Assembly (NCBI RefSeq): GCF_014203365.1
Contig: NZ_JACHIS010000001.1
Coordinates: forward strand, 4,898,001 to 4,962,000
From: Actinoalloteichus hymeniacidonis
Lineage (GTDB): Bacteria; Actinomycetota; Actinomycetes; Mycobacteriales; Pseudonocardiaceae
DNA: 64,000 bases
Direction of reading: 5' to 3'
Part shown: positions 53,973-64,000 of the stretch, one piece after another
Position numbering within the stretch: the stretch's first letter is position 1
How the letters are laid out: the number at the start of each line of letters is the position of its first letter
Position numbers and translations under genes: made by a program
The notes under the pieces: generated by a model
The model's input: the letters and a program-made list of their open reading frames with translations, nothing else
What the model was told of the DNA's origin: nothing
Databases searched by the model: none

Positions 53973-54740
53973 ATGTCTACCGCGCGCTCCCTCGCAGCCG
54001 CCGCCCGTGAAGCCGCCCTCGCCCATCTCGCCCGCCTCGACGCGGCAACGGATCTGGTCGTTGCCTGCCATGTGACCGGCTCCGCCGTCCTCGACGACTA
54101 TCACCCCGGCCGCTCCGACCTGGATCTGCTCATCGAGATCTCCAGGCAGCCCACCGAATCCGACCTCGAAGTACTCAACGAGGCACACCAGGGACTCGGA
54201 GCCTCCGTCCAGGCGACCTACCTGCCCCAGGGCGGACTCGCGGGCACCCCGGACGAGGCGGGCACCGGGCCGTGGGCCGCCGAGGGCGAACTGCACGTCG
54301 ACGACCGGTCCTGGCAGCTGCACCCGGTGACCTGGCTGGAACTCGCCCGTTACGGGGTCACCGTGCTCGGTGACACTCCCCCGACGGTCGCCGACCCGGC
54401 GGCGGTCACCGAGTTCTGCCGGACGAACCTCCGGGAGTACTGGGCTCCGCTGCTCGACCAGGCCGAGGCCCTGATCGGCGGCCGCGAGCCGACCGAGCCC
54501 GCCGTGCCGGAAGCGGTCATCTGGTTGGCCTTCGGTCCGCCGAGGCTGCTGCACACCATCCGCACCGGCGACGTGATCAGCAAAACCGAGGCGGGCAGGC
54601 TCGCCGCCGCCGAATGGGCGGACCTCGCCGAACCCCTGCTCGAACTCGTCGCCGCCCGCTCGGGAACGCCGATCTCGGTGACCGTCGCCCATGGCCAGGC
54701 CGTCCTCGAATGCGGTAGGCGGGTCCTGGCCGCGCTCTGA
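53973..54740 (+). CDS. Aminoglycoside nucleotidyltransferase-like protein (ANT(3'')/ANT(9)-type)
   Basis: A 255-residue nucleotidyltransferase. The N-terminal motif GSAVLDDYHPGRSDLDLL supplies G36, S37 and the metal aspartates D49 and D51 of the Pol-beta fold. The C-terminal helical domain (WLELARYGVTVLG, EYWAPLLDQAEALI) matches streptomycin/spectinomycin adenylyltransferases in shape. Whether it modifies an aminoglycoside or something else is unknown. It starts 33 bases past the bioY terminator with its own short leader. Confidence 0.8.
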   Translation: MSTARSLAAAAREAALAHLARLDAATDLVVACHVTGSAVLDDYHPGRSDLDLLIEISRQPTESDLEVLNEAHQGLGASVQATYLPQGGLAGTPDEAGTGPWAAEGELHVDDRSWQLHPVTWLELARYGVTVLGDTPPTVADPAAVTEFCRTNLREYWAPLLDQAEALIGGREPTEPAVPEAVIWLAFGPPRLLHTIRTGDVISKTEAGRLAAAEWADLAEPLLELVAARSGTPISVTVAHGQAVLECGRRVLAAL

Positions 54741-54896
54741 CGCGGCAGGCCACGACGCGTTCCGTGCCGACGAGATCACGCCGCTCGGCTGTCGGCGACA
54801 CCGCAGCCATGGCAGCGAAGTCGGCGCGGAAACCGTGATCACCGAAGTCTCACCTGCACCCCACGGCGACGTGCGGTCCGGGTACCGTCCTCATCC

Positions 54897-56948
54897 GTGC
54901 CAGACGCCGCGACCGCCACCGCATTGCCCGATGTCGCCACCCTGCTCGCCGCAGCCGTCGGTTCGCTCGGCGGTGCCGAACGCCCAGGTCAGGTGCGGAT
55001 GGCCGAGGCGGTCGCCGAGAGCATCCAGGACGGCGCCCATCTCGCCGTCCAGGCAGGCACCGGCACCGGCAAGTCGCTGGCCTACCTCGTGCCGGCGATC
55101 CGCCACGCCATCGAGGCCGAATCCACCGTGGTGATCTCCACCGCGACCATCGCGCTGCAACGCCAGCTCGTGGACCGCGACCTACCGCGACTGGCAAAGG
55201 TGTTGACGCCGTTGCTGGATCGGGAACCGAGCTTCGCGATCCTCAAGGGCAGGCGCAACTATCTGTGTCTGCACCGCATCCACTCCGGTGCGCCCGACGA
55301 TCCGCAGGACACCGCCCTGTTCGACCCGTTCGAGGTCTCGGCGATGGGCAGGCAGGTCAAGCGGCTGCACGAGTGGTCGTCGGACACCGAGACGGGCGAC
55401 CGCGACGAACTCGTGCCCGGCGTCACCGATCAGGCGTGGCGGCAGGTCTCGGTCACCGCCAAGGAATGCCTCGGCATGTCCCGTTGCCCGGTGGGCGTGG
55501 ACTGTTTCGCGGAGAAGGCCCGCGCGCAGGCCGGCCGCGCCAATGTCGTGGTCACCAACCACGCGTTGCTGGCGATCGACGCGATGGGCGACGCCCCGGT
55601 GCTGCCCGAGCACGACGTCGTGATCGTCGACGAGGCGCACGACCTGGTGGACCGGGTCACCTCCGCCGCCACCGCCGAGATCACCGCGGCGACGGTGGCC
55701 GCCGCCGCCCGACGCTGCGGCAAGCAGGTGGACCAGCGGGTGGCCGACCGGCTCGTCGAGGCGGGCGAGGGTCTGGCGTTGATGTACGAGGATTCCCGCC
55801 ACGGCAGGCTCGAGGAGATGCCGCCCGCCCTTGGCGCGGCCCTGCGCACGGTGCGCGACAGCGCGCACGCCTGCATCACCGCGCTGGGCACCGAACGCCG
55901 CGAGGACGTCGACGGTGCCAGCGAACGCAAACTGGCCCTGGCGTTGCTCGACGACGTGCACGACACGGCGGAGCGCATCCTCGACGCCTTCGACGAACGC
56001 GAGGTCGACCGAGGCGACGTCGTCTGGCTCGCGGGCCAGCCCCGCGACCCGCACGAGGCCCCGCCCACCACCATTCGCGTGGCGCCGTTGGGCGTCGGCG
56101 GGCTGCTCCGCGAGAAGCTGTTCGGCCAGCGCACCGTGGTGCTGACCTCGGCGACCCTGGCGCTCGGCGGCTCCTTCGACACGCTGGCCCGGCAGTGGGG
56201 ACTGCCCCCGACCGGACGGCCGGTCGTCCCCTCGGCCGAGGGAATGGCCACCTCGAAGCTGCCGCCCGCCGACGACACCGACCCGCCGTGGCAGGGCATG
56301 GACGTCGGTTCACCGTTCCAGCACTCCAAGAGCGGCATCCTCTACATCGCCAAGCACCTGCCGCCGCCCGGCCGCTCCGGTCTGCACGAGGACTACCTGA
56401 CCGAGTTGGCGGAACTGGTCGAAGCCGCGGGCGGGCGGACGCTCGGGCTGTTCTCCTCGATGCGGGCCGCCAAGCAGGCCACCGAGGCCCTGCGGGAGCG
56501 ACTCGACATCCCGCTGCTGTGTCAGGGCGAGGACAGCACCTCGCTACTGGTGTCGAAGTTCGCCGAGGACCCGGCCACCTGTCTGTTCGGCACCCTGTCG
56601 CTCTGGCAGGGCGTGGACGTGCCGGGGCCCTCGCTGCAACTGGTGGTCATGGACCGCATCCCGTTCCCCCGGCCGGACGACCCGATGGCCTCGGCGCGGC
56701 AGCGGGCCGTGGCGGCCAGCGGCGGCAATGGCTTCATCACCGTCGCCGGTACCCACGCAGCTCTCCTGCTCGCCCAGGGTGCGGGCAGGCTGTTGCGTTC
56801 GGCGACGGACCGAGGCGTGATCGCGATCCTGGATCCCCGGGTGATGACCGCCCGTTACGGCAGCTTCCTGCGGGCCTCGCTGCCGCCGTACTGGACCACC
56901 ACCGACCCGGAGATCGTCCGCGCCGCGCTGCGCCGCATCGACGACTAA
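54897..56948 (+). CDS. dinG: DinG-family iron-sulfur DNA helicase
   Basis: XPD-like superfamily 2 helicase of 683 residues. Order: Walker A QAGTGTGKS (52-60), four FeS cysteines C124, C191, C197 and C203 (YLCLH, KECLGMSRC, GVDCF), DEAH box (VDEAHDL at 245-251), and the C-terminal motif SLWQGVDVPGPSL and QGAGRLLRS. All catalytic features are present, so it should be an active 5'-3' helicase in repair. GTG start at 54897. The mycobacterial gene lies beside pncB1 (recalled as Rv1329c). Confidence 0.95.
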   Translation: MPDAATATALPDVATLLAAAVGSLGGAERPGQVRMAEAVAESIQDGAHLAVQAGTGTGKSLAYLVPAIRHAIEAESTVVISTATIALQRQLVDRDLPRLAKVLTPLLDREPSFAILKGRRNYLCLHRIHSGAPDDPQDTALFDPFEVSAMGRQVKRLHEWSSDTETGDRDELVPGVTDQAWRQVSVTAKECLGMSRCPVGVDCFAEKARAQAGRANVVVTNHALLAIDAMGDAPVLPEHDVVIVDEAHDLVDRVTSAATAEITAATVAAAARRCGKQVDQRVADRLVEAGEGLALMYEDSRHGRLEEMPPALGAALRTVRDSAHACITALGTERREDVDGASERKLALALLDDVHDTAERILDAFDEREVDRGDVVWLAGQPRDPHEAPPTTIRVAPLGVGGLLREKLFGQRTVVLTSATLALGGSFDTLARQWGLPPTGRPVVPSAEGMATSKLPPADDTDPPWQGMDVGSPFQHSKSGILYIAKHLPPPGRSGLHEDYLTELAELVEAAGGRTLGLFSSMRAAKQATEALRERLDIPLLCQGEDSTSLLVSKFAEDPATCLFGTLSLWQGVDVPGPSLQLVVMDRIPFPRPDDPMASARQRAVAASGGNGFITVAGTHAALLLAQGAGRLLRSATDRGVIAILDPRVMTARYGSFLRASLPPYWTTTDPEIVRAALRRIDD

Positions 56949-56959
56949 CGACTCTCGCG

Positions 56960-56976
56960 GGCCGGTCCGTCCGGCC
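56960..56976. terminator. Small hairpin between dinG and serB
   Basis: Arms GGCCGG (56960-56965) and CCGGCC (56971-56976), 5-base loop, between two convergent genes. Short, so only weakly supported. Confidence 0.4.
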
Positions 56977-56986
56977 GAGGGGTGGC

Positions 56987-58345
<1,359 letters not shown>

Positions 58346-60130
58346 TCACCTGTCGCGAGGGTCGTCCGTCTTCTCCTCGTCGGGCTGTACCGCGTGGGTC
58401 AGCCGTTCGGAGGGCGCTGGCGGGCCGTCTAGCTCGCCGCTGGAACCGTGTTTTCCGCCGGTGTGCGCCTCGATGCGCATCCGCTCCACCATATGCGGAT
58501 AGTGCAGTTCGAAGGCAGGCCGCTCGGAACGAATCCTGGGCAGCTCGGTGAAGTTGTGCCGAGGCGGCGGGCAGCTCGTCGCCCACTCCAGCGAGTTTCC
58601 GTAGCCCCACGGGTCGTCGACGGTGACGATCTCGCCGTATCGGTAGCTCTTGAACACGTTCCACAGGAACGGCAGCGTCGACGCGCCGAGCACGAACGCC
58701 GCGATCGTGGAGACCATGTTCAGCGTGGTGAACCCGTCTTCCGGTAGGTAGTCGCCGTACCGGCGGATCATGCCCTCGTTGCCCAGCCAGTGCTGCACCA
58801 GGAACGTACCGTGGAAGCCGAGGAAGGTCAGCCAGAAGTGCAGCTTGCCCAGCGCCTCGTCCATCATCCGGCCGGTCATCTTCGGGAACCAGAAGTAGAT
58901 CCCGGCGAAGACCGCGAACACGATCGTGCCGTAGAGGACGTAGTGGAAGTGGGCCACCACGAAGTAGGTGTCGGTGACGTGGAAGTCGATCGGCGGGGAC
59001 GCCAGCAGCACGCCGGAGAGACCACCGAAGAGGAAGGTGACCAGGAATCCGATGCTGAACAGCATGGGAGTCTCGAAGGTCAGCTGGCCTCGCCACATCG
59101 TGCCGATCCAGTTGAAGAACTTCACACCGGTCGGCACCGCGATCAGGAAGGTGGTGATCGCGAAGAACGGCAGCAGCACGGCGCCGGTGGCGTACATGTG
59201 GTGCGCCCACACCGTCACCGACAGGGCGGCGATCGCCAGCGTGGCGAAGACCAGACCCTTGTAGCCGAACAGCGGCTTGCGACTGAAGACCGGGAAGATC
59301 TCGGAGACGATGCCGAAGAACGGCAGCGCGACGATGTAGACCTCGGGGTGTCCGAAGAACCAGAAGAGGTGCTGCCACAGGATGACCCCGCCGTTGGCCG
59401 GGTCGAACACGTGGGCACCGAGATGCCGATCGGCCATCAGCCCCAGCAGGGCAGCGGTCAGGATCGGGAAGGCCATCAGGATCAGCAGGCTGGTGACCAG
59501 GATGTTCCAGGTGAAGATCGGCATCCGGAACATCGTCATACCCGGTGCGCGCAGACAGACCACCGTGGTGATCATGTTGACCGCACCGAGGATGGTGCCC
59601 AGACCACTGACGACCAGACCGGCGATCCACAGGTCGGCACCGAGGCCGGGCGAGTGGATGGCGCTGGACAGCGGCGTGTAGGCGAACCAACCGAAGTCGG
59701 CGGCGCCACCGGGGGTCAGGAACCCGCCGATCACGATCAGACCGCCGAACAGGTACAGCCAGTACGAGAACGCGTTGAGTCGGGGGAACGCCACGTCGGG
59801 CGAACCGATCTGCAGCGGCAGGATGAAGTTCGCGAACCCGAAGAGGATCGGGGTGGCGAACAGCAGCAGCATGATCGTGCCGTGCATGGTGAACAGCTGG
59901 TTGTACTGCTCCAACGAGAGGAACTGCATACCCGGTACCGCAAGCTCGGCCCGCATCAGCATCGCCATCGCGCCGCCCACCATGAAGAAGGCGAAAGCGG
60001 TGACGAGATAGAAGATGCCGATCTGCTTGTGGTCGGTAGTACGCATCGCACTCAGCAGGAAGGAGCCCTTCGGCGCTTTACGCGCCGGATACGGGCGTGT
60101 CGCAATCGGCTGGGGAGCGACGGCCGTCAC
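58346..60130 (-). CDS. ctaD: Cytochrome c oxidase subunit I (aa3-type)
   Basis: Catalytic haem-copper subunit of the terminal oxidase, in the cytoplasmic membrane. The 594-residue protein has twelve hydrophobic segments. Haem and copper ligands are in [19 protein letters not shown] (with the His-Tyr crosslink region) and [10 protein letters not shown], and [10 protein letters not shown] is near the haem ligands. A charged C-terminal tail of about 60 residues follows. The GTG start at 60130 follows AGGAGG. No other oxidase subunit is adjacent. Confidence 0.97.
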   Translation of the reverse strand: MTAVAPQPIATRPYPARKAPKGSFLLSAMRTTDHKQIGIFYLVTAFAFFMVGGAMAMLMRAELAVPGMQFLSLEQYNQLFTMHGTIMLLLFATPILFGFANFILPLQIGSPDVAFPRLNAFSYWLYLFGGLIVIGGFLTPGGAADFGWFAYTPLSSAIHSPGLGADLWIAGLVVSGLGTILGAVNMITTVVCLRAPGMTMFRMPIFTWNILVTSLLILMAFPILTAALLGLMADRHLGAHVFDPANGGVILWQHLFWFFGHPEVYIVALPFFGIVSEIFPVFSRKPLFGYKGLVFATLAIAALSVTVWAHHMYATGAVLLPFFAITTFLIAVPTGVKFFNWIGTMWRGQLTFETPMLFSIGFLVTFLFGGLSGVLLASPPIDFHVTDTYFVVAHFHYVLYGTIVFAVFAGIYFWFPKMTGRMMDEALGKLHFWLTFLGFHGTFLVQHWLGNEGMIRRYGDYLPEDGFTTLNMVSTIAAFVLGASTLPFLWNVFKSYRYGEIVTVDDPWGYGNSLEWATSCPPPRHNFTELPRIRSERPAFELHYPHMVERMRIEAHTGGKHGSSGELDGPPAPSERLTHAVQPDEEKTDDPRDR

Positions 60131-60656
60131 GGTGCCTCCTGCACTGGCCTCTTAGACCTATCTTCACCTGCGTCAGCGGACCGGATGGACCGCACACGCT
60201 CGTGTCGGATCGTAAACTGCGGCTTCCGACCGGGCGCACTCGGGCCGTAGCCGGCCTAGTCATCAGCCGAGCATTCCTACCCCATGCGCACCGTCGGTGC
60301 GCCATACGCCTACCTCACGACCGGCCGAGGCGGTCGAACGGACGCCGATCATCGGCGCGCCGTCGGTGAGGATCGATGCAGGCGCGCGGCCGGATCGGCG
60401 GCCGCCACGCCCAGCCGGTCGCCTGCGATCGGTGGCGCGCACGGCGGCGGACAGGCAAGGTTGAGAACCGGAGACAATGTATTCGGCACCGACCCACATC
60501 AGACGACGCACTTCACCACATCCGCGCTAAACATGGTCTGAATGGCCGCGCAATACCGACGAACGGGTGATTTAGACCCACTGTCACAGAGTGTCGGCAG
60601 CTCCATCAAGATAGGTATGCTGATCAATCGATTTCGAGCGTGAATCGAGGAGCTCG
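60131..60656. other. Divergent intergenic region between ctaD and the DUF574 gene
   Basis: About 525 bases without a supportable gene. Open frames in it are short, Arg-rich and strand-ambiguous. It must carry the promoters of ctaD and the DUF574 gene. TAGGTATGCT at about 60612-60621 may be part of the latter; GAGGAGC at 60645-60651 is its ribosome site. Confidence 0.55.
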
Positions 60657-61478
60657 ATGGCCTCCTTACCCGGCGACCCGCCCGGCACTCTGCCGAAAGA
60701 CGTCGACGGCGACAAACCCGCCGCCGCCCGGGTGTACGACTACCTGCTGGGCGGCGACTGCAATTTCGCCGCCGACCGGGAGCTGGCCAGGAAGACGCTC
60801 AGTGTGCTGCCCGAGGCGGCGGCCATGGCCCGAATCAACCGGGCGTTTCTCGGCCGCGCGGTCCGCTTCTGCGCCAAGAACGGGATCACCCAGTTCCTCG
60901 ACCTCGGGTCCGGGGTGCCCACGGTGGGCAACGTGCACGAGGTGGCGCAACAGGTCGCCCCCGACTGCCGGGTGGTCTACGTGGACAACGACCCGGTGGC
61001 CGTGGCACACAGCGAGATGATCCTCGAGGACAACGACCTCGCAGGCGTCGTGCATGCCGACGTCCGCACCCCACAGGCCGTGCTCCGTTCTCCCGTCACG
61101 ACGGCCCTCATCGACTTCGATCGACCGGTGGCCGTCCTGATGGTCGCCCTATTGCACTTCGTGCCCGATTCGGCGCGACCGAAGGACATCGTCGCGAGCT
61201 TCCGGGAGCGGATGGCCCCGGGCAGCATGGTGGTGATCTCCCATGGGACCGATGATGCGCAAACCGACGAAATGCGTCGGGTTGCCGATTTTTACGCAAG
61301 TAGCACAAATCCGTTGACAGTTCGAAAGTATGATGAGGTGAAAGAGCTGTTCGCAGGCTTCGAACTCGCAGAACCCGGTCTAGTCTGGGCTCCCGAGTGG
61401 CGACCGCAAGACTGCGATCCCGGCACCGGGGCGCCATCGATCTCGGGCGTCCATGTGGGTGTCGGTTTGAAACCCTGA
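60657..61478 (+). CDS. DUF574-family SAM-dependent methyltransferase
   Basis: A 273-residue class I methyltransferase of the actinobacterial DUF574 (Methyltransf_19) group. Features: the KPAAARVYDYLLGGDCNF N-terminal motif peculiar to the family, FLDLGSGVPTVGNVH as SAM loop, VVYVDNDPVAVAHSE, and VALLHFVPD. Family members are numerous in actinomycetes and their substrates are largely unknown. It is followed within about 75 bases by the PAS-GGDEF-EAL gene on the same strand. Confidence 0.9.
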   Translation: MASLPGDPPGTLPKDVDGDKPAAARVYDYLLGGDCNFAADRELARKTLSVLPEAAAMARINRAFLGRAVRFCAKNGITQFLDLGSGVPTVGNVHEVAQQVAPDCRVVYVDNDPVAVAHSEMILEDNDLAGVVHADVRTPQAVLRSPVTTALIDFDRPVAVLMVALLHFVPDSARPKDIVASFRERMAPGSMVVISHGTDDAQTDEMRRVADFYASSTNPLTVRKYDEVKELFAGFELAEPGLVWAPEWRPQDCDPGTGAPSISGVHVGVGLKP

Positions 61479-61553
61479 TCGAACGACAACAACGCAACCC
61501 GAGTGCCGACGCGGGTCGGCTTCAACGCATGCTCACAGTGGAGACGCAAACAA

Positions 61554-63659
61554 GTGGATTCCCCACAAACACTTGAGTTTGTTCGGAGCTGGGCATCCGC
61601 CATGACCCGGACTACCTACATACCGTTGGAACGCTCGGACATCGAGCGGCAACTCGGTCGGTTCCTGGATCGACTCCGGGCGGCGCTACGGGTCGAGCCC
61701 TTCGCCACCACTGTCGGCACCGAGGTGGGCCACCAACTGGTCGACGGACATTTCACCGGTCCGGACAGTCTCGGCCGCACCACCGAGCTGCTCGGCCCGC
61801 ACCTGTTGGACGATCCGGAGCTGGCCACGGTGGACCAGCTGCCGCGCAAGGTGGTCGCACTGCTCGGGGAGCTGGCCGCAGGCTATGCCGTCGCGATGCG
61901 CGAGCAGGTGCTCGATCGGCAGGAACAGCTCAAACGGGCGCTGCTCAGTGCGACGAACCGAGCCGAGAACGATCTGCGGGAGCGGGAGACCCGCGACCGC
62001 GAGCTCTTCGCCGGTTCGGCGTTCGGCCTGGCGATCGGCAGTATGGAGAACGAGATCGAGGAGGTCAACGCGGCCTTCGCCGAGATGCTCGGCACCAGCC
62101 CGCACGACCTGGTTGGACTGAATCTGCTCGATCTGCTCCACCCGGAGGAGACCACGACATTCCGTGAGCTCTACATCCGGCTGGTCGCGGGCGAGATCCC
62201 CCGGATCTACGAGTACGCCCGCTTCAATCACCCGGCAGGCGAACCGGTCTGGGGCCGGATCTCCGCGACGCTGCTGCGCAACTTCCACGGCCAGGCGCGC
62301 GGACTGGTCGCCTGGGTCGAGGACGTCACCGACCACAATCTGCTTCAGGAGGAATTCAGCCGCCAGACCCTGCACGATGTGCTCACCGGGCTGCCCAACC
62401 GGCAATTCCTGTTGAGTCACCTGGAGCGGGTGCTGGGCCGCTGCGAGCACGACGATCTCATCACCCTGTGCCATGTCGGCCTCGACGGACTCACCGTGGT
62501 CAACCACGGGCTCGGCCATCAGGCGGGCGATCTGCTGTTGAGCGAGGTGGGTAATCGTTTGATCTCCGCGGTGGCGGGCGAACGGGCGATGGTCGCCAGA
62601 CTCGGCGGCGACGAGTTCGCCGTGCTGATCGAGAACACCGAACAGACGCCCGACGCGGGCACGCTGTGCGCGGTGATCGCCGCAGAGTTGACCGAACCGG
62701 CCTATTACCGCGAACACGGCTTAGCCGTGTCGGCGTGTATCGGCATCGTCCAGCGCATCGCCGGGCACACCGTGCCCACCGAGTTGCTGCGCGACGCCGA
62801 CATCACCCTGCACCGCACCAAATCGACCGGGAACGGGCAGTGGAATCTGTTCGACTCGCGCCAGGACGAGGTGCATCGCGAGCACTACCGGCTCGCGGCC
62901 TCGATGCCGGGAGCCCTGGAGATGGGCGAGATCCGCGTCGAGTACCAACCACTGGCGCGGGTGGCCGACGGCGAGGTCATGGCCGTCGAGGCACTGCTCA
63001 CCTGGGAACATCCCGAGGTCGGCCCGCTGGATCATGCTCAATGTCTCAGTCTCGCCAACGAGACCGGCCTGATCATGCAGCTCGGCGGGTGGTTGTTGGA
63101 CGAGGCATGTCGGCAGGGTCTCGGGTGGCAGCGGGAGTTCGAGGACGCGCCGCCGCTGCTGATCAACCTCACCGCGGACCAGGCCTGCGATCCCGACCTG
63201 CTGCGTCGGGTGCACCGGCTGCTGGACGAGACCGGCTTCGCGGCGGAGAAACTCTGGATCGGTTTCCCGGCCAACGCCGTCTCGCAACCCGACCGGGAGG
63301 GCACCGAGAACGCCCAGCTGCTCCGAGAACTCGGCATCGTGATCCTGCTCAGCGAGTTCGGGGTGTCCTATCTCGACCTACACAGCCTGAAGATGCTGCC
63401 GGACGCGCCGGTACGCGTCTCCAACCGGCTGCTGGCCGAGTTGGCCGCCGATCCGTGCGAGGACTCGGTGACCAGCTTCGCCATCACCGGCATCGTCCAG
63501 CTCCTCCAACAGGCGGGGCGGACGACGATGGTCGGCGAGATCCGCACTGCGGCACAGACAGCCTGGGCCACCGAGGTCAAGGCGGACATCGCTCAGGGCC
63601 CGTACCTCATGCCCTGCACCGACGCCGCGTCGATCACCCAGGCACTGCGGGACCGTTGA
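61554..63659 (+). CDS. PAS-GGDEF-EAL c-di-GMP-type signalling protein with altered catalytic motifs
   Basis: About 701 residues: N-terminal helical region (1-135), PAS domain (about 148-263), GGDEF domain (about 270-435) with GGDEF intact at 351-355, then EAL domain (about 455-690) with EAL at 479-481. The GGDEF domain has GLDGLT where DLDGFK is usual, so the first metal aspartate is glycine. The EAL domain has SEFG for DDFG, and the ITE and KID motifs are missing. Enzyme activity is therefore doubtful; a sensor or binding role is possible. GTG 61554 is chosen because GGAGA lies about 9 bases upstream. No membrane helix is seen. Confidence 0.88.
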   Translation: MDSPQTLEFVRSWASAMTRTTYIPLERSDIERQLGRFLDRLRAALRVEPFATTVGTEVGHQLVDGHFTGPDSLGRTTELLGPHLLDDPELATVDQLPRKVVALLGELAAGYAVAMREQVLDRQEQLKRALLSATNRAENDLRERETRDRELFAGSAFGLAIGSMENEIEEVNAAFAEMLGTSPHDLVGLNLLDLLHPEETTTFRELYIRLVAGEIPRIYEYARFNHPAGEPVWGRISATLLRNFHGQARGLVAWVEDVTDHNLLQEEFSRQTLHDVLTGLPNRQFLLSHLERVLGRCEHDDLITLCHVGLDGLTVVNHGLGHQAGDLLLSEVGNRLISAVAGERAMVARLGGDEFAVLIENTEQTPDAGTLCAVIAAELTEPAYYREHGLAVSACIGIVQRIAGHTVPTELLRDADITLHRTKSTGNGQWNLFDSRQDEVHREHYRLAASMPGALEMGEIRVEYQPLARVADGEVMAVEALLTWEHPEVGPLDHAQCLSLANETGLIMQLGGWLLDEACRQGLGWQREFEDAPPLLINLTADQACDPDLLRRVHRLLDETGFAAEKLWIGFPANAVSQPDREGTENAQLLRELGIVILLSEFGVSYLDLHSLKMLPDAPVRVSNRLLAELAADPCEDSVTSFAITGIVQLLQQAGRTTMVGEIRTAAQTAWATEVKADIAQGPYLMPCTDAASITQALRDR

Positions 63660-63663
63660 GACG

Positions 63664-63701
63664 GCCCCACCGAAGCACCACCTCGGCTGCCTCGGTGGGG
63701 C
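63664..63701 (+). terminator. Terminator after the PAS-GGDEF-EAL gene
   Basis: Perfect 10-base arms GCCCCACCGA (63664-63673) and TCGGTGGGGC (63692-63701), 5 bases after the stop codon. Confidence 0.7.
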
Positions 63702-63796
63702 TCGAACCTGGGCCACCACCGGGTTTCGGAGCACAGTTGAGCCTTGGCATAGCAGGTTACTGGCGCGGCTGCGGCTCAGCATGAAACGATCTTCGG

Positions 63797-64000
63797 GTGG
63801 ACATCACATCGACAGCCGATTGGCAACGGTCCTACGCCGACACGGCACTTCGCCTCGACCGGTTACTCCAAGAATCGGGCCTCGGCCCCGTCGTTCTCTA
63901 CTCCGGACCCGAGGAGTGGAGGACTGCGGTCGAGATCGAGAAGGTCGCTGGACCAGCCCGAGTCATCGACGACTGCCGTGCTCTGCGTGAGAGCCTGCCC
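63797..64000 (+). CDS. Partial hypothetical gene at right window edge
   Basis: GTG-started frame open to the window end (68 codons). It begins VDITSTADWQRSYADTAL and contains VVLYSGPEEWRTAVEIEKV and a DDCRALRESL stretch. Composition is coding-like with GC-rich third positions. No family recognised. A shorter overlapping frame (63781-63990) has a poorer composition and was set aside. Confidence 0.5.
   Translation, partial: MDITSTADWQRSYADTALRLDRLLQESGLGPVVLYSGPEEWRTAVEIEKVAGPARVIDDCRALRESLP

Noticed and set aside
63690-63760. tRNA-like stretch on the minus strand (GGTTCGAGCCCC, then CTCCGAAACC)
   Set aside because: It contains a T-loop-like GTTCGAG and a possible anticodon-like CTCCGAA, but the T-stem does not pair and no complete cloverleaf or acceptor stem could be built.
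63781-63990. 69-codon frame MKRSSGGHHIDS... at the right edge
   Set aside because: Composition is Arg/Pro-rich and typical of a shadow. The overlapping GTG frame from 63797 stays open to the window end with coding-like residues.

Overview
The window is high-GC actinobacterial DNA with dense genes, many GTG starts and 4-base GTGA stop/start overlaps. The gene content suggests a Pseudonocardiales-type actinomycete: MnmA, ETF, PAS-GGDEF-EAL, DUF574 methyltransferase, AfsR-type regulator, WXG100 proteins and CysO/CysM/Mec. Actinoalloteichus or a close relative is my guess, but genus is inference only. No insertion sequence, phage gene, CRISPR array, rRNA or convincing tRNA was found. About 63 protein genes and several small regulatory elements can be supported.

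Layout. (1) 1-4415, minus strand: the edge of a biosynthetic gene cluster with a discrete ketosynthase (cut by the left end), two acyl carrier proteins, an AMP-dependent acyl ligase and an O-methyltransferase. (2) 4763-9193, minus: mnmA, a cysteine desulfurase and the etfBA operon. (3) 9617-13393: small accessory genes. These are a 32-residue CxxC protein, a TetR/PPOX pair with palindromic operators, and an ABC-F ribosome-protection ATPase behind a 14-codon leader peptide and a terminator hairpin. (4) 13529-21270: methyltransferase, GH57 enzyme, GT4 glycosyltransferase and a hexapeptide acyltransferase. These match the mycobacterial methylglucose lipopolysaccharide (MGLP) locus, with a 1021-residue AfsR/SARP regulator placed inside it. 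(5) 21486-24622: Ddn-like protein, methyltransferase, enoyl-CoA hydratase and ABC ATPase. (6) 24840-27890: a YbaB-like protein, a WXG100 protein, a CpnT-N-like protein with no toxin domain, and a membrane protein. (7) 28061-37000: GlgX and GlgP for glycogen breakdown, flanking a cysteine dioxygenase/rhodanese pair behind a leader peptide, a site-2-protease-like membrane protein without zinc ligands, and an M23 peptidase. (8) 37269-48149: bcp, rdgB, rph, corA, a metallo-beta-lactamase-fold hydrolase, murI, rhomboid, cysM-cysO-mec, a P1 peptidase, DUF2017 and clpS. (9) 48253-56948: pncB, a TetR/quinone-oxidoreductase pair, LD-carboxypeptidase, pncA, bioY, a nucleotidyltransferase and dinG. (10) 56987-64000: serB, ctaD, a DUF574 methyltransferase, a PAS-GGDEF-EAL protein and a partial gene.

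From memory of M. tuberculosis H37Rv, two distant chromosomal blocks meet here. Rv3024c-Rv3043c (mnmA through ctaD) is split between the Rv3041c and serB2 homologues by a block equivalent to Rv1328-Rv1341 (glgP, dinG, pncB, clpS, mec-cysO-cysM, murI, rph, rdgB). That synteny supports several calls, but it is recalled and was not computed.

The most interesting items are regulatory or are divergent family members: the ABC-F leader/attenuator, the VDLxRxAS leader before cysteine dioxygenase, a CysO sulfur carrier ending in Gly-Gly-Met-Arg next to a JAMM protease, the apparent pseudo-site-2-protease, and the toxin-less WXG100 locus.
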